From NCBI GenBank assembly GCA_029978905.1, contig JAPOIM010000001.1:159871-223359 (forward strand): a stretch of 63,489 nt of DNA, read 5' to 3'. How positions within the stretch are numbered: the first letter of the stretch is position 1; every line of letters starts with the position of its first letter. Shown here piece after piece: positions 9,611 through 22,588 of the stretch. Both the position numbers and the translations under genes were made by a program. Below the pieces are notes generated by a model. The model saw nothing but the letters and a program-made list of their open reading frames with translations. It did not search any database and was not told where the DNA came from. The stretch comes from Planctomycetota bacterium (lineage in GTDB: Bacteria > Planctomycetota > Planctomycetia > Pirellulales > UBA1268).

Positions 9611-10879
9611 ATGAATCGTCACTCCTTTTTCGTGTGCGAAAGCCTCCAACGTGTGATGCAAAACGCCTCCCCGGCGTTAGCCTGCACACTGCTGCTGTGT
9701 GGGTTGCTGATGAGCGCGACAGGCTGCGGCAAAACGCCAGCAGCGTCGTTCCGGCCAAACATGGTCGAAGCTGCCAAGCAGCGGCTCACGCCGGATCAGG
9801 AAGCCCAGGTCGCGACGATCCTCGAAGCAATGTTTGGCACTCCTGACGACCCTGTGGCGTTGCCCGAAACGGGCCTCGACGTCTCCAAACTCCGCCTCGC
9901 GGCTGGCCCCGTGCACAGCGACATCGTCGGCCGGAAAAATGGCCTCTTCCGCGAGCACTGCAGCCACTGTCACGGCGTCACGGGCGACGGGATGGGGCCC
10001 ACCGCTGCGTTCCTGAACCCCTACCCGCGGGACTACCGCCCGGGCTGGTTCAAGTTCAAGAGCACCGAGCGTGCCGACAAGCCGACGCATGCCGACCTCG
10101 TGACCATCCTCAACAATGGCATCAACGGCACCTCGATGCCTTCGTTTGCGTTGCTTGGCGAAGCGAAGGTCGACGCCCTCGTGGAGTACGTGAAATACCT
10201 CAGCATGCGTGGCGAAGCCGAGCTTTCGCTGATGCGGTACTACTTCGAACTGGACGACGAAGACGAAGGCAAACTTCCCGAAACGCGCGAGTTCCTCGTC
10301 GAAGAGATCCTCCTTCCTGTGGCTGAACGGTGGCAGGAAGCGGAAGACGCCATTATTGACGTTCCCGAGATGCCAGAAGTGGACCTCCAAGAGTCGATCG
10401 CTTTGGGCAAAGAGCTCTTCTACGGCAACAAAGCCAACTGCGTGAAGTGCCACGGCGTCACGGGCCTTGGGGATGGGCAGGCGAACGACTACGACGACTG
10501 GAACAAGGTCGTGAAGCAGTGGTCGGATGAGGTCTTGAGTGCGCATGATGCGAGCACCTCGGAGATGAGTCGCGAGGAGAAGGCAGAGCACCGCGCCTGG
10601 CTGGCTCGATCCGACAAAGCCCTGGCGGGTGATGCACTCGATCCACGCACGATTCAGCCACGCAACCTGCGTCAGGCGATCTACCGCGGAGGCCGGCGTC
10701 CGCTCGACCTTTACTACCGCATTCACGCAGGCATCAACGGCGCCCCGATGCCCGCTGCTGCCGGAACACTCACGCCCGATGAAATCTGGCACATCGTCAA
10801 CTACGTACGGTCGCTGCCCTATGAATACGATGGAGAGCTTGGTGCCGACCGTTCCATGGTTGCCCGAGATCGCCTGTAG
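9611..10879 (+). CDS. diheme cytochrome c lipoprotein
   Basis: This 422-residue exported protein has a lipobox-like end to its signal peptide (LLMSATGC) and two cytochrome c domains. The first heme site is CSHCHG (about residue 117), with the likely distal Met in GTSMPSFALLGE. The second is CVKCHG (about residue 278), with GAPMPAAAGTL. Each domain ends with the usual C-terminal helix (VDALVEYVKYLS; IWHIVNYVRSLP). It sits immediately before the CuA subunit gene of the oxidase, so it is a good candidate for the direct electron donor to CuA. The heme sites are certain from the sequence; the donor role is inferred from position. Confidence 0.88.
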   Translation: MNRHSFFVCESLQRVMQNASPALACTLLLCGLLMSATGCGKTPAASFRPNMVEAAKQRLTPDQEAQVATILEAMFGTPDDPVALPETGLDVSKLRLAAGPVHSDIVGRKNGLFREHCSHCHGVTGDGMGPTAAFLNPYPRDYRPGWFKFKSTERADKPTHADLVTILNNGINGTSMPSFALLGEAKVDALVEYVKYLSMRGEAELSLMRYYFELDDEDEGKLPETREFLVEEILLPVAERWQEAEDAIIDVPEMPEVDLQESIALGKELFYGNKANCVKCHGVTGLGDGQANDYDDWNKVVKQWSDEVLSAHDASTSEMSREEKAEHRAWLARSDKALAGDALDPRTIQPRNLRQAIYRGGRRPLDLYYRIHAGINGAPMPAAAGTLTPDEIWHIVNYVRSLPYEYDGELGADRSMVARDRL

Positions 10880-10942
10880 TCATCGATCGTCAACGCCCAA
10901 CCGAACTTTTTCAAAGAACCACGTTTTAGGAGTCGTCGCACC

Positions 10943-11734
10943 GTGCGAAACCGACTAGCTGGCTTGTTCTGGAGCCTCGTCTTTCTGGCCGTGCCGGTCC
11001 TTGGTGTGGCGGTATTCGCCGTCGCCCCATCGATCGACGTCTGGCTGCCGAAGGATGTCTCCGCTCACGGCAAAGACATCGACTCGCTCTTCTACTTCAT
11101 CCTGGCCCTGACAGGCATCGTCTTCATTGCCACGGAGATGCTGCTGTTCTGGTTTGTCTGGAAATACGACGAAGCCGCTCGCGGCGACCAGAAGGCGACC
11201 TACATCCAGGGTAGCCACACACTGGAAGTCATTTGGACCATCATCCCAGCGGTCTTGTTGCTCTTCCTAGCGATCTACCAGATGAATGCCTGGGCCGACA
11301 TGAAGATGCGACGCCCCGTGATGAAGCCCACCGTCGAGGTGGTGGCCAGGCAGTTTGAATGGCGATTGCGTTACCCTGGCCCAGACGGTGACCTCGGCAC
11401 GCCAGACGACCTCTTCTTGGTGAACGACCTCCACGTCCCCGTGGACGAAGACATCCTCGTTCAGCTGAAAAGCATGGACGTGCTGCATAGTTTCTTCCTC
11501 CCCAACCTGCGGGTAAAGCAAGACGCCGTGCCGGGCATGAAGATTCCTGTGTGGTTCAAGGCTTCCGAAGTCGGTCAGTACGACTTGGTCTGCGCGGAGC
11601 TGTGTGGATGGGGCCACTACAAGATGAAGGGCCGCATCACAATTGAATCACGCGAAGACTTTGATGCCTGGCTCGAGGCGAAGTATCGCGAACAGGAAGC
11701 GACGCAGGCCGAACCCCTGCAAGAAGATCTCTAG
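10943..11734 (+). CDS. coxB: cytochrome c oxidase subunit II (CuA)
   Basis: Subunit II receives electrons from cytochrome c at the binuclear CuA centre. This 263-residue protein has two N-terminal transmembrane helices (about 10-30 and 50-72, plus a hydrophobic IIPAVLLLFLAIY stretch) and a C-terminal cupredoxin domain. The CuA ligands are visible as LHSFFLP (His) and CAELCGWGHYKM (two Cys, Glu, His, Met). The GTG start at 10943 is supported by AGGAG ten bases upstream. There is no fused cytochrome c domain, unlike classical caa3 subunit II; the separate diheme protein just upstream may fill that role. Confidence 0.95.
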   Translation: MRNRLAGLFWSLVFLAVPVLGVAVFAVAPSIDVWLPKDVSAHGKDIDSLFYFILALTGIVFIATEMLLFWFVWKYDEAARGDQKATYIQGSHTLEVIWTIIPAVLLLFLAIYQMNAWADMKMRRPVMKPTVEVVARQFEWRLRYPGPDGDLGTPDDLFLVNDLHVPVDEDILVQLKSMDVLHSFFLPNLRVKQDAVPGMKIPVWFKASEVGQYDLVCAELCGWGHYKMKGRITIESREDFDAWLEAKYREQEATQAEPLQEDL

Positions 11735-11829
11735 ATCATCACCACTCAGCCGCTCCCCGGCGACCCGCACTTTTTTTCAGACACCTCAGCAACGCACCCA
11801 ACTCCACTGCTAAAGAGACGGAGACATCC

Positions 11830-13638
11830 ATGAGCACGGTAACGCATCACGGCCCCGGTGACACGACGACGGTCGCTCCGGCACGTTCCGCTCAGCCTCG
11901 CCCGGTCGCAGAGTTTCTCTCGACCTACGTCTTCTCGAAGGACCACAAGGTCATCGGACTCCAGTTTCTCTTCTCCACCCTCGTGTGGTTTCTGATCGGC
12001 GGCCTGCTGGCACTGGCCGTTCGCTGGCAGGTGGCCTGGCCGTGGTCGGATGTCCCGGTGCTCGGCAAACTGTTCGCCCAAGAAGGGGGCCAGATGAGCC
12101 CCGAGTTCTACACGATGCTCTTCACGATGCATGCCACCGTGATGATCTTCTTGGTGATCATTCCGATTCTCGCGGGTGCCTTCGGCAACTTCCTCATCCC
12201 GTTGATGATTGGCGCCGACGACATGGCGTTCCCAACGCTCAACATGCTGAGTTACTGGTTTATGTGGCCAGCGTTCTTCGCGTTTGGTGCGAGTTTCTTT
12301 GTGGAGGGTGGCGCCGCTTCCAGCGGCTGGACGAGCTACCCGCCGCTGACCACAAACCTCGGCGCATCGCCGGGGAGTGGGATGGGGCAGACCCTGTGGC
12401 TGATCGGGCTGACCTTTGTTGGTGTGTCGTCGATGCTCGGAAGCGTCAACTACATGACCACGATCATCGTGATGCGTGCCCCCGGCATGACCATGTTCCG
12501 CCTGCCGATGACGATCTGGGCAATGTTCATCACGGCCCTCCTGCAGGCTTTCGCACTGCCCGTGCTCACCGCTGCCGGTTTCATGCAGCTCTTCGACCGC
12601 ACGATCGGCACTGGCTTCTTCTCCCCAGAAGGAAGCATCATCAATAACCAAATGACTGGGGCGGGCGGCGGCCAGCCGCTTCTGTGGCAGCACCTTTTCT
12701 GGTTCTACAGCCACCCTGCGGTCTACATCATGATCCTGCCAGCGATGGGCATGGTGTCTGACATCATGACCTGCTTCGCCCGGAAGCCGCTGTTCGGCTA
12801 TCGCCCGATGGTGTACTCCGTCGCTGGTATCGCCGGCCTCGGCTTCATCGTGTGGGGCCACCACATGTTCATCTCGGGCATGAACCCAGCTCTTGGCATG
12901 ACGTTCATGGTCTCAACGATGATGATCGCCCTGCCAAGTGCCGTGAAGACGTTCAACTGGCTCGGCACTCTCTGGGGAGGCCGCATTCAGTTCACCACAG
13001 CCATGCTGTTCGCGATTTCCTTCGTGTCGATGTTCATCATCGGTGGTCTGTCGGGAATCTTCATGGCAGCCACGCCCGTCGACATCTTCATCCACGACAC
13101 CTACTTCATCGTGGCACACTTCCACTATGTGCTTTTTGCGGGCACGGCCATGGGCGTGTGGGCGGCAATCTACTTCTGGTTCCCGAAGATGTTTGGTCGG
13201 ACCATGAACGAGTTCTGGGGGAAGGTTCACTTCTTCCTGACCTTCATTTTCCTCAACGGCACCTTCTTCACGATGCACATCCTCGGGGCGGTTGGGTTTC
13301 CGCGGCGCCTCGCCGACGCCTACCACTACGAGACGTTCCATCACCTGCAGCCCATGAACGCCTTCATGACGTACTGCGCGATTGGGATGGTTGCCTGCCA
13401 AGCGATTTTTGCGATCAACTTCTTCTGGAGCATGTTCTATGGACCGAAGGCTGGGCGAAATCCCTGGAATGCCAATGGTCTTGAGTGGACCGCTCCAAGC
13501 CCTCCCGGGCACGGCAACTTCGACATCCAGCCGATTGTCTATCGAGGGCCGTACGAGTACTCAGTGCCTGGTTGCGAGAAGGATCATCTCATGCAAACAG
13601 ATCCGCCGCTTGAGCACGCGGTGGCGGCTGCCCACTGA
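11830..13638 (+). CDS. coxA: cytochrome c oxidase subunit I, A2-type
   Basis: This is the catalytic subunit (602 residues, about 12-14 helices) holding heme a and the heme a3/CuB site where O2 is reduced and protons are pumped. Seen directly: the low-spin heme His in MFTMHATVMIF; CuB ligands in FYSHPAVYIMILP and WGHHMF; and the heme pair HDTYFIVAHFHYV. The motif YSHPAV replaces the GHPEV of A1 oxidases, so the D-channel glutamate is absent and the Tyr-Ser pair typical of the A2 subfamily is present. The lysine in SAVKTFNW, matching the K-channel residue, is kept. Downstream genes encode heme A synthesis enzymes and further subunits. Confidence 0.96.
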   Translation: MSTVTHHGPGDTTTVAPARSAQPRPVAEFLSTYVFSKDHKVIGLQFLFSTLVWFLIGGLLALAVRWQVAWPWSDVPVLGKLFAQEGGQMSPEFYTMLFTMHATVMIFLVIIPILAGAFGNFLIPLMIGADDMAFPTLNMLSYWFMWPAFFAFGASFFVEGGAASSGWTSYPPLTTNLGASPGSGMGQTLWLIGLTFVGVSSMLGSVNYMTTIIVMRAPGMTMFRLPMTIWAMFITALLQAFALPVLTAAGFMQLFDRTIGTGFFSPEGSIINNQMTGAGGGQPLLWQHLFWFYSHPAVYIMILPAMGMVSDIMTCFARKPLFGYRPMVYSVAGIAGLGFIVWGHHMFISGMNPALGMTFMVSTMMIALPSAVKTFNWLGTLWGGRIQFTTAMLFAISFVSMFIIGGLSGIFMAATPVDIFIHDTYFIVAHFHYVLFAGTAMGVWAAIYFWFPKMFGRTMNEFWGKVHFFLTFIFLNGTFFTMHILGAVGFPRRLADAYHYETFHHLQPMNAFMTYCAIGMVACQAIFAINFFWSMFYGPKAGRNPWNANGLEWTAPSPPGHGNFDIQPIVYRGPYEYSVPGCEKDHLMQTDPPLEHAVAAAH

Positions 13639-13685
13639 GGCTGCCGACCGCGAACGTCGCCGTTTATTGACAGGAGAAGGCCTTC

Positions 13686-14723
13686 TTGATCGATCGAAGC
13701 AGCACCATCGTCAGCTCCTACGCAGCACACGCCGTGGCGGTCGTGCTCGTGGGCGTGACTGCGGTGTTGCTTTGCTTCGGTGCCCTGGTCACGACGTACG
13801 ACGCGGCAATGGCTGTGCCTGACTGGCCGGGGACGTACGGGCACAACATGTTTCTGTTTCCGATTTCGGAGTGGTTGGGAGGTCCTTGGGATCTCTTCCT
13901 GGAACATGGCCATCGGCTCCTCGGAGCCACCGTCGGCTTCCTGTCACTGATGCTCGCTGCGGCCTGTTTTCGCTGGGAGCAGCGCGGATTGGTCCGTGGC
14001 TTGGCAACGGCCGCCGTGGTGCTCGTTATTCTGCAGGGCATTCTCGGTGGCATGCGAGTGCTGCTCGATGACCGGACGATCGCGAAGGTACACGCGTGCA
14101 CGGGCCCGCTTTTCTTTGGCGTTGCCATCGCGGTTGCCTCGCTGACCACACGTCGTCGTGCCACCGTCGTCCGCTCTCGTTGGCTTGCCAATCTTTCGTT
14201 TGGTTTGGTGGCAGCGGCCTATGCCCAGCTGGTGGCGGGCGCTCAGCTTCGTCACATCGATGCGGCGATTGTCGATCCCTTCACATTCCGTTGGCTTGTC
14301 CTCGCCCACCTCGTCGGGGCAGGCGTCGTCGCCTTGCTTTCCGTGGCTGCCGCGGGCTCCGCGTGGGCAACAACGCTCATGCCCCAGGCCGCGTCGTCGA
14401 GCCTCGCTGCTGGTGAGAAAGCGGCCGTCAGCAAAAGCCCGGTCATCTGGTCAACGGGCATCTTTGTCTTGGTTGCCTGCCAGATCATCCTTGGTGCGGC
14501 TGCCTGGCTGGCGAACTGGGGCGTGCCTGACGGGTGGATTGGCCGCATTTTCTCCTCCTGGGTGACGTCCCCAGTGGAGGCGAGAAGTCTTTGGAACGCG
14601 GCCGTCGTCACAGGGCACGTGGTGCTCGGCATGATGATCTTTGGGATGGCGGTGGTGTTGGCGATCACCTGCGGCCAAACGGGCTCGTCCACCACGCCGC
14701 TCGCGAAGGGAGGGATCGCATGA
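13686..14723 (+). CDS. ctaA: heme A synthase (CtaA/COX15 family)
   Basis: This integral membrane protein (345 residues, about eight helices) oxidises heme O to heme A for the oxidase. It shows the two-halves architecture of COX15/CtaA with paired His: LEHGHRLLGATVGF and KVHACTGPLFFG in the first half, LAHLVGAGVVALLS and TGHVVLGMMIFG in the second. The start is TTG 13686, backed by AGGAG nine bases upstream (13672-13676). Its stop overlaps the next start (ATGA at 14720-14723), indicating translational coupling to ctaB. The pairing with ctaB next to coxA is the normal arrangement of heme A biosynthesis genes. Confidence 0.9.
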   Translation: MIDRSSTIVSSYAAHAVAVVLVGVTAVLLCFGALVTTYDAAMAVPDWPGTYGHNMFLFPISEWLGGPWDLFLEHGHRLLGATVGFLSLMLAAACFRWEQRGLVRGLATAAVVLVILQGILGGMRVLLDDRTIAKVHACTGPLFFGVAIAVASLTTRRRATVVRSRWLANLSFGLVAAAYAQLVAGAQLRHIDAAIVDPFTFRWLVLAHLVGAGVVALLSVAAAGSAWATTLMPQAASSSLAAGEKAAVSKSPVIWSTGIFVLVACQIILGAAAWLANWGVPDGWIGRIFSSWVTSPVEARSLWNAAVVTGHVVLGMMIFGMAVVLAITCGQTGSSTTPLAKGGIA

Positions 14724-15766
14724 GTGTCGCGATCGACCCTCCGCTGGCCGCTCTCCCCACCGCTGCAACCGCCGCCTCTCGCGACCATTCGCTGGTCCGC
14801 GACGTGGCCATGCTGGTCCGGCCGCGGATTGCCGTGATGGTGCTGGCCACGGTGGCGACTGGCATGTGGCTGACCGATCAAGGCAGCGTGACGACGGCAG
14901 GCCTGCTGGCCGTGCTCGTCGGAACAGGCCTCGTTGCGGCAAGTTCGAGCGTTGCCAACCAACTCCTTGAAAAGACGCTCGATCAACACATGCCGCGAAC
15001 CGCAGACCGCCCGCTGGCGGCAGGTCGCATGTCGATCTCGTCGGCAACCAGATTGACCGCAGCGACGCTCGTGGTTGGGCTTTGCCTCCTGGCGACGGTC
15101 GATGGCTGGGCAGCAGCAGCAGCCCTGTTCACCTGGCTCGTGTATGTCGTCGCCTACACCCCGCTCAAGCAGCGCACCCCGCTCAACACCGCAGTGGGGG
15201 CGATCTCGGGAGCGATGCCCGTGGTGATTGGCTGGCTGGCCGCGAAAGGACCAGAACGGCTGGCCGCCGGAGAAGCCGAAGGCGCTCTCGCGGCAGCAGC
15301 GCTCACCACCGTGCTCTACCTTTGGCAGTTCCCACATTTCATGGCGATCGCGTGGCTGTACCGAAAGCAGTACGCCGACGCAGGCATGCGGATGCTCACC
15401 GTCGACGATCCGACTGGGATTCGTGCGGGCGGCCAGGCGCTTGCGGCAGCGCTCGCTATGGTGCCGGTAAGCCTCTTGCTGGCGGTCCCCTCCGGGAGCA
15501 CTCGTCTGTTTCTCGCTGAGGCTTTCGCAGCCGGCATCTACGTCGCCGCCACCGCACACTTTGCGATTCGTCGCGACGACACCTCAGCCCGACGGCTGTT
15601 GATGGCGTCACTCGGTACGCTCGCCGCGGTGATGATCGCTGTGGTGGCCTTCGGGCGGCCTTCTTCAATCCCGCTGGCAGGTGCTGGCGAATCGGCTCCA
15701 CAGGCCACACCATCTAAGACATTCCATTCTGTTGAAACACCACTGGCTTCGGCTTACGAGCGGTAG
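14720..15766 (+). CDS. ctaB: protoheme IX farnesyltransferase (heme O synthase)
   Basis: This UbiA-superfamily enzyme attaches a farnesyl group to protoheme to make heme O, the substrate of CtaA. It has 348 residues and about nine helices. The first prenyl-diphosphate/Mg motif reads [19 protein letters not shown], where the first Asp of the usual motif is Glu. The family hallmark [18 protein letters not shown] follows in the second half, then [12 protein letters not shown] 14720 overlaps the ctaA stop by four bases. The C-terminal 30 residues are a hydrophilic tail not needed by the fold. Confidence 0.93.
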   Translation: MSVAIDPPLAALPTAATAASRDHSLVRDVAMLVRPRIAVMVLATVATGMWLTDQGSVTTAGLLAVLVGTGLVAASSSVANQLLEKTLDQHMPRTADRPLAAGRMSISSATRLTAATLVVGLCLLATVDGWAAAAALFTWLVYVVAYTPLKQRTPLNTAVGAISGAMPVVIGWLAAKGPERLAAGEAEGALAAAALTTVLYLWQFPHFMAIAWLYRKQYADAGMRMLTVDDPTGIRAGGQALAAALAMVPVSLLLAVPSGSTRLFLAEAFAAGIYVAATAHFAIRRDDTSARRLLMASLGTLAAVMIAVVAFGRPSSIPLAGAGESAPQATPSKTFHSVETPLASAYER

Positions 15767-15807
15767 CCCATCCTTTCCACTTTTTGATACGGGAAGCCCT
15801 TACGTCC

Positions 15808-16797
15808 ATGAGCACGTCTGCTTTTGCCGCCGGGTCTGATTTCGCCGACGGCGGCCACCACGACACCCACCATCATGGCGATGACCACGGTGGTGATCAT
15901 CACGGCCACCTGAAGCTGCAGTATCAGCCTGGGCTTCCGCTCTCGCGCGGCAAGTTGATCATGTGGCTCTTCCTCTCCACGGAGATCATGTTCTTCGCGG
16001 CGTTGCTCGGGAGCTATGTCGTGCTGCGGTTCGGTGCCCTTCAGTGGCCAAAACCGCACCACGTTCATCTCAGTGAGCCGATCGGCGCGTTTAACACGTT
16101 CGTGCTGATCTGCTCCAGCGTCACGGTGGTGCTCGCGCTCGAAGCCGCGAAGGCCAACAAAACCTCATTGGCAAAGTCGTGGATGCTCGCCACGCTGGTC
16201 CTCGGCTCCCTCTTCCTCGGCGTGAAGGGCTACGAGTATCAGGCAAAGTTCAGCCACGGCATTTACCCCGTAAAGCCGATGGGGCTGGTCTATGAAAAGC
16301 CTGACCTCTACTACGCTTCGGCGGTGCGGGCTCGACTGAGCGACCCTGTGGTGCTCGAGAAGTTGGCGGAGCTCGACGCGATGTCGGAAACCGACATGTC
16401 TTCCGAGGAAGTCGCCGGACGGAAGAGCCTCGCCGAGGTGAAGCGACTCGTCAACGACCCCGACCAACAGGCCTTCGACATCGCCGTCGTGGCCGACCAG
16501 GTCATGCCACTGCCTGCGGAGCATGGTGCCCACGGCGGAGCGCACGGTCTCAACGACACGTTTGATTGGCTGCGTCTCCCGGTTGTGATTCCGGGCGGCA
16601 ACATGTGGGCCAGCACCTATTTCCTGCTGACCGGTTTCCATGCCGTGCATGTGGGCGTGGGGCTGCTCGTCTTCGCCATTCTGTTGACCTACACACTCGG
16701 ACCAGCCACAGCAGGCATGATCGAGAACGCCGGACTTTACTGGCACTTCGTCGACCTCGTGTGGATCTTCCTGTTCCCGCTGCTGTACCTGTTCTAA
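15808..16797 (+). CDS. coxC: cytochrome c oxidase subunit III with soluble insertion
   Basis: This 329-residue subunit III belongs to the heme-copper oxidase family and stabilises the core and its proton uptake. A His-rich N-terminus ([13 protein letters not shown]) is followed by helices beginning [18 protein letters not shown], a conserved subunit III start. About 110 residues of hydrophilic sequence (around residues 140-250) then separate the N-terminal and C-terminal helix bundles. The C-terminal part keeps [15 protein letters not shown] and [14 protein letters not shown], both family hallmarks. ATG 15808 was chosen over TTG 15784 because of the better start codon. The insertion is unusual for the family. 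Confidence 0.92.
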   Translation: MSTSAFAAGSDFADGGHHDTHHHGDDHGGDHHGHLKLQYQPGLPLSRGKLIMWLFLSTEIMFFAALLGSYVVLRFGALQWPKPHHVHLSEPIGAFNTFVLICSSVTVVLALEAAKANKTSLAKSWMLATLVLGSLFLGVKGYEYQAKFSHGIYPVKPMGLVYEKPDLYYASAVRARLSDPVVLEKLAELDAMSETDMSSEEVAGRKSLAEVKRLVNDPDQQAFDIAVVADQVMPLPAEHGAHGGAHGLNDTFDWLRLPVVIPGGNMWASTYFLLTGFHAVHVGVGLLVFAILLTYTLGPATAGMIENAGLYWHFVDLVWIFLFPLLYLF

Positions 16798-16859
16798 ACA
16801 AGCCCGACCAACACACCGTCACAACACAGCCTCACGTCAATCCAAACGGAGCTCGATCC

Positions 16860-17408
16860 ATGCCCAACTCCGATGCCTCTCACGGCTCTTCTCCCAACCA
16901 GGGCGACGGGGCAGCAGAGCACGGCCCAGTCACCACGCCGGGCGGTCTTCCGCAGTCTGCACACCAGGCAACGCCCGCGACCGAATCGCATCACGACGGT
17001 CATGGCGAAGAGAGCCACGGCGGTCTCAAGGTCTACCTCGCCGTGTTCGTAGCACTCTGCGTGTTGACGACGATGTCGTTTTTTACCTACTCGCCACTGT
17101 GGCCCTGGCGTGATGAACCCCAGGTTGGCTGGGCTTTCATGATGGCGGTGTCATGCACCAAGGCCATGCTGGTGGTCCTGTTCTTCATGCACGTGCTGTG
17201 GGAAGCCAACTGGAAGTATGTGCTCACGATTCCCGCGGCCATGATGGCCATCTTTATGACGATCATGCTCGTGCCAGACATCGGCTTCCGGAGTCGCATG
17301 GTTTCGCAGGAGCGGCTGCTCTACATGGCCCGCCCATCCGATGAGGCCCTGATGCACCAAGCCGCCACCGCAGCCGAAGCCAAAGAGGACGGTCAGGAAG
17401 CACACTGA
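16860..17408 (+). CDS. cytochrome c oxidase subunit IV (prokaryotic COX4-like)
   Basis: This 182-residue protein has a long His/Ser/Gly-rich N-terminal tail and then three helices: LKVYLAVFVALCVLTTMSFF, a second containing CTKAMLVVLFFMHVLWE, and a third with LTIPAAMMAIFMTIMLVPD. The motif KAxLVxxFFMH is typical of the small prokaryotic subunit IV (COX4_pro/CtaF type) that binds subunit I. ATG 16860 marks the start of the natural protein; the frame is open further upstream but that part lies inside coxC. The stop overlaps the next start by one base (TGATG). Confidence 0.86.
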   Translation: MPNSDASHGSSPNQGDGAAEHGPVTTPGGLPQSAHQATPATESHHDGHGEESHGGLKVYLAVFVALCVLTTMSFFTYSPLWPWRDEPQVGWAFMMAVSCTKAMLVVLFFMHVLWEANWKYVLTIPAAMMAIFMTIMLVPDIGFRSRMVSQERLLYMARPSDEALMHQAATAAEAKEDGQEAH

Positions 17409-18085
17409 TGACGGGCGTTCGCCACCTCCAGATGGCCACATGGTCACTCGCAGCCTCGCTGCTCCTGCTCGGCTTCAGCGGTGTTGCCTGCCGGCAGAGC
17501 GAGAACTCGGACGGCGTCCCCGCGCGGCAGGCACAGGACGACATCCTGCCCGCGCCTGAGCGAGTCGCGCCGGGCAAGGCGATTGAGCCGTTCTCGATGA
17601 CGGACCAGTTGGGCGAGCCCTTTGATTCGTCGTCGCTCGCTGGCAAGGTGTGGATCGGCAGCATTTTCTTTTCGAGCTGCCCAGGCCCGTGCTTCCGTGA
17701 GAACCAGGCCCTCGCCGACGTCCTTGCCGACATCGACGACCCCGACCTCATGGCCGTGAGCATCACCTGCGATCCAGAGAACGATGTTCCCAACGTCTTG
17801 GACCACTATTCCAAGCGTTTTGAGGCCGACCCAGCGCAGTGGAAGTTTCTCACCGGCGACATGGAGGAGATTAAGCGCGTTGCCAACACCACGTTCTTCC
17901 TGCCGGCTGAACTGGGCGTGCATTCGGAGCGGGGCGTGATCTTTGACCGACAGGGTCGGCTCCGCGGAAGCTTCCATCTCCTGCAGCCCGACCGCATTGA
18001 GGTCATGAAAAAGACGATTCGCGACGTCCTCGCTGAAGATGCGGCGGGTGGGTCTGCGGCGGCCACGGAGGCCTCGGAACCGTGA
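17408..18085 (+). CDS. SCO1/SenC-type copper chaperone lipoprotein
   Basis: SCO1 proteins deliver copper to, or reduce, the CuA site of subunit II. This 225-residue protein has a lipoprotein signal (LLLGFSGVAC) and a thioredoxin fold with the copper-binding CPGPC (CxxxC, about residues 91-95). The third ligand is His in LGVHSERGVIFD. Between them, LMAVSITCDPENDVPNVL matches the family. It is coupled to the subunit IV gene upstream (one-base overlap) and to the DUF420 gene downstream (GTGA overlap). Confidence 0.93.
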   Translation: MTGVRHLQMATWSLAASLLLLGFSGVACRQSENSDGVPARQAQDDILPAPERVAPGKAIEPFSMTDQLGEPFDSSSLAGKVWIGSIFFSSCPGPCFRENQALADVLADIDDPDLMAVSITCDPENDVPNVLDHYSKRFEADPAQWKFLTGDMEEIKRVANTTFFLPAELGVHSERGVIFDRQGRLRGSFHLLQPDRIEVMKKTIRDVLAEDAAGGSAAATEASEP

Positions 18086-18531
18086 TACTGCTCGCCGTCC
18101 ATCCGCTGGCAACGCTCAACGCGGTGCTCAACTCGCTCGCGGCGTTGCTGCTGGTGGTGGGCTGGCTGTCGATTCGCAGCGGCAACACGAAACGGCATCG
18201 AGCCGCGATGGTGGCTGCGTTTGGTGTTTCGACCGTGTTTCTGGTGTCGTACCTGGCCTACCACGCCTTGGAGGGCAGCCGCCCTTTTCGTGGAGAAGGA
18301 GTGGTGCGGCCTGTCTACTACATGATCCTCATTTCGCACGTGCTGCTCGCAGCCGCCGTCCCCGTTTTGGCGATCAGGATGTTTTTCCTTGCGTGGAAGG
18401 GCCGGTGGGATGCCCACCGTCGGCTCGGCAAACTGACGCTTCCGATTTGGCTGTATGTCTCGGTGACGGGCGTGGTCATCTACCTGATGCTCTACCACCT
18501 TTTCCCTGGCACACCGGTGCCTCCCGCATAA
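18082..18531 (+). CDS. DUF420 / CtaM-like oxidase assembly membrane protein
   Basis: This 149-residue protein has four helices. DUF420 proteins (Bacillus YozB/CtaM) are required for maturation of cytochrome c oxidases. The family features visible here are His residues near the helix ends: LLAVHPLATLNAVLNSLAA at the start, YLAYHALEGSRPFRGEG, LISHVLLAAAVPVLA, and WDAHRRLGKLTLPIWLYVSVTGVV. It starts with GTG at 18082, overlapping the SCO1 stop. No CtaG/Cox11 gene is visible in this block, so a CtaM-type route for CuB assembly is plausible; that is inference. Confidence 0.86.
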   Translation: MILLAVHPLATLNAVLNSLAALLLVVGWLSIRSGNTKRHRAAMVAAFGVSTVFLVSYLAYHALEGSRPFRGEGVVRPVYYMILISHVLLAAAVPVLAIRMFFLAWKGRWDAHRRLGKLTLPIWLYVSVTGVVIYLMLYHLFPGTPVPPA

Positions 18532-18618
18532 CCATCTGATCTGTTGGCCAAGGCCCGATCAGCCTGCCCCAACTCGTCCATGACCAACTCGCCTATGATT
18601 GAAGGAGAGAGGTCCGCC

Positions 18619-19018
18619 ATGCTTCCACCCATTCGGTTACTCCCAAACGCTGCAGCAATTCCCTCGCCGCGTCGCCGTGCGTGGGGGCGTCTGCTGGTCG
18701 CGGCGTTCGTCGTGCTGCCGTTGTCGCTCGCGCTGACCACCGGTGAGGCGTGGGGCTGTCCAACGTGCAAAGATGGCATGGTCGCAGACGATGCCTCCGT
18801 GAATATGGCACGAGGCTACTTCTACAGCATCCTGCTCATGCTCGCGATGCCCTTCACCCTCGCAAGTTGCTTCGGCATGTATGTCTGGCGCGAATATCGT
18901 CGTCAGGAGCGTTCTGGTGACTCGGCCGCGTTTCTCGCGGAACTCGAAGCCCAGCAGGCGGCCCGTCGCCGCTCGCTTGAGGCGCACCTCGAATCGGCGC
19001 CCACCGCGGCTGGATCCA

Positions 19019-19029
<11 letters not shown>
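18619..19029 (+). CDS. small membrane protein with CPTC motif, possible metal-handling role
   Basis: This 136-residue protein has an N-terminal signal or anchor segment (LLVAAFVVLPLSLALTTGEAWG) followed immediately by CPTCKDGM. A second helix (YFYSILLMLAMPFTLASCFG) and a basic, Glu/Ala-rich cytoplasmic tail come next. ATG 18619 was chosen because GGAGAGAGG lies just upstream; TTG 18544 and ATG 18580 are alternatives. I do not recognise a characterised family. The two closely spaced cysteines just outside the membrane, next to SCO1 and CtaM-like genes, make a copper or redox assembly role possible. Its stop overlaps the next gene's start by 11 bases. Confidence 0.6.
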
Positions 19030-22382
<3,353 letters not shown>

Positions 22383-22438
22383 CCCTCTGTTTCTTACCTG
22401 GCTTGCCCTTCCTGCGTGACTTTTGGGGTTGACCACCG

Positions 22439-22479
22439 GAGGTGGCCACACGGCTTGAGTCTGCCGTTGTGGCCACCTC
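22439..22479 (+). terminator. strong hairpin after mdh, probable transcription terminator
   Basis: A perfect 12-base inverted repeat (GAGGTGGCCACA / TGTGGCCACCTC) is extended inward by CGGC/GCCG around a short loop. It lies 57 bases after the mdh stop and ahead of the hydrolase-like gene. No clear T-run follows, so it could act as a processing or stability hairpin instead of an intrinsic terminator. Confidence 0.55.
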
Positions 22480-22588
22480 ACGGCTTTGGCTACAACCCTT
22501 TCCCTCTGTGCTGAGGGCGTCTTCGCGCTCATGCCCAGAGGTGAGACGGGCTTTCCGCCCGTCGCCATCGTCTCGAGGAGCTATCAGG

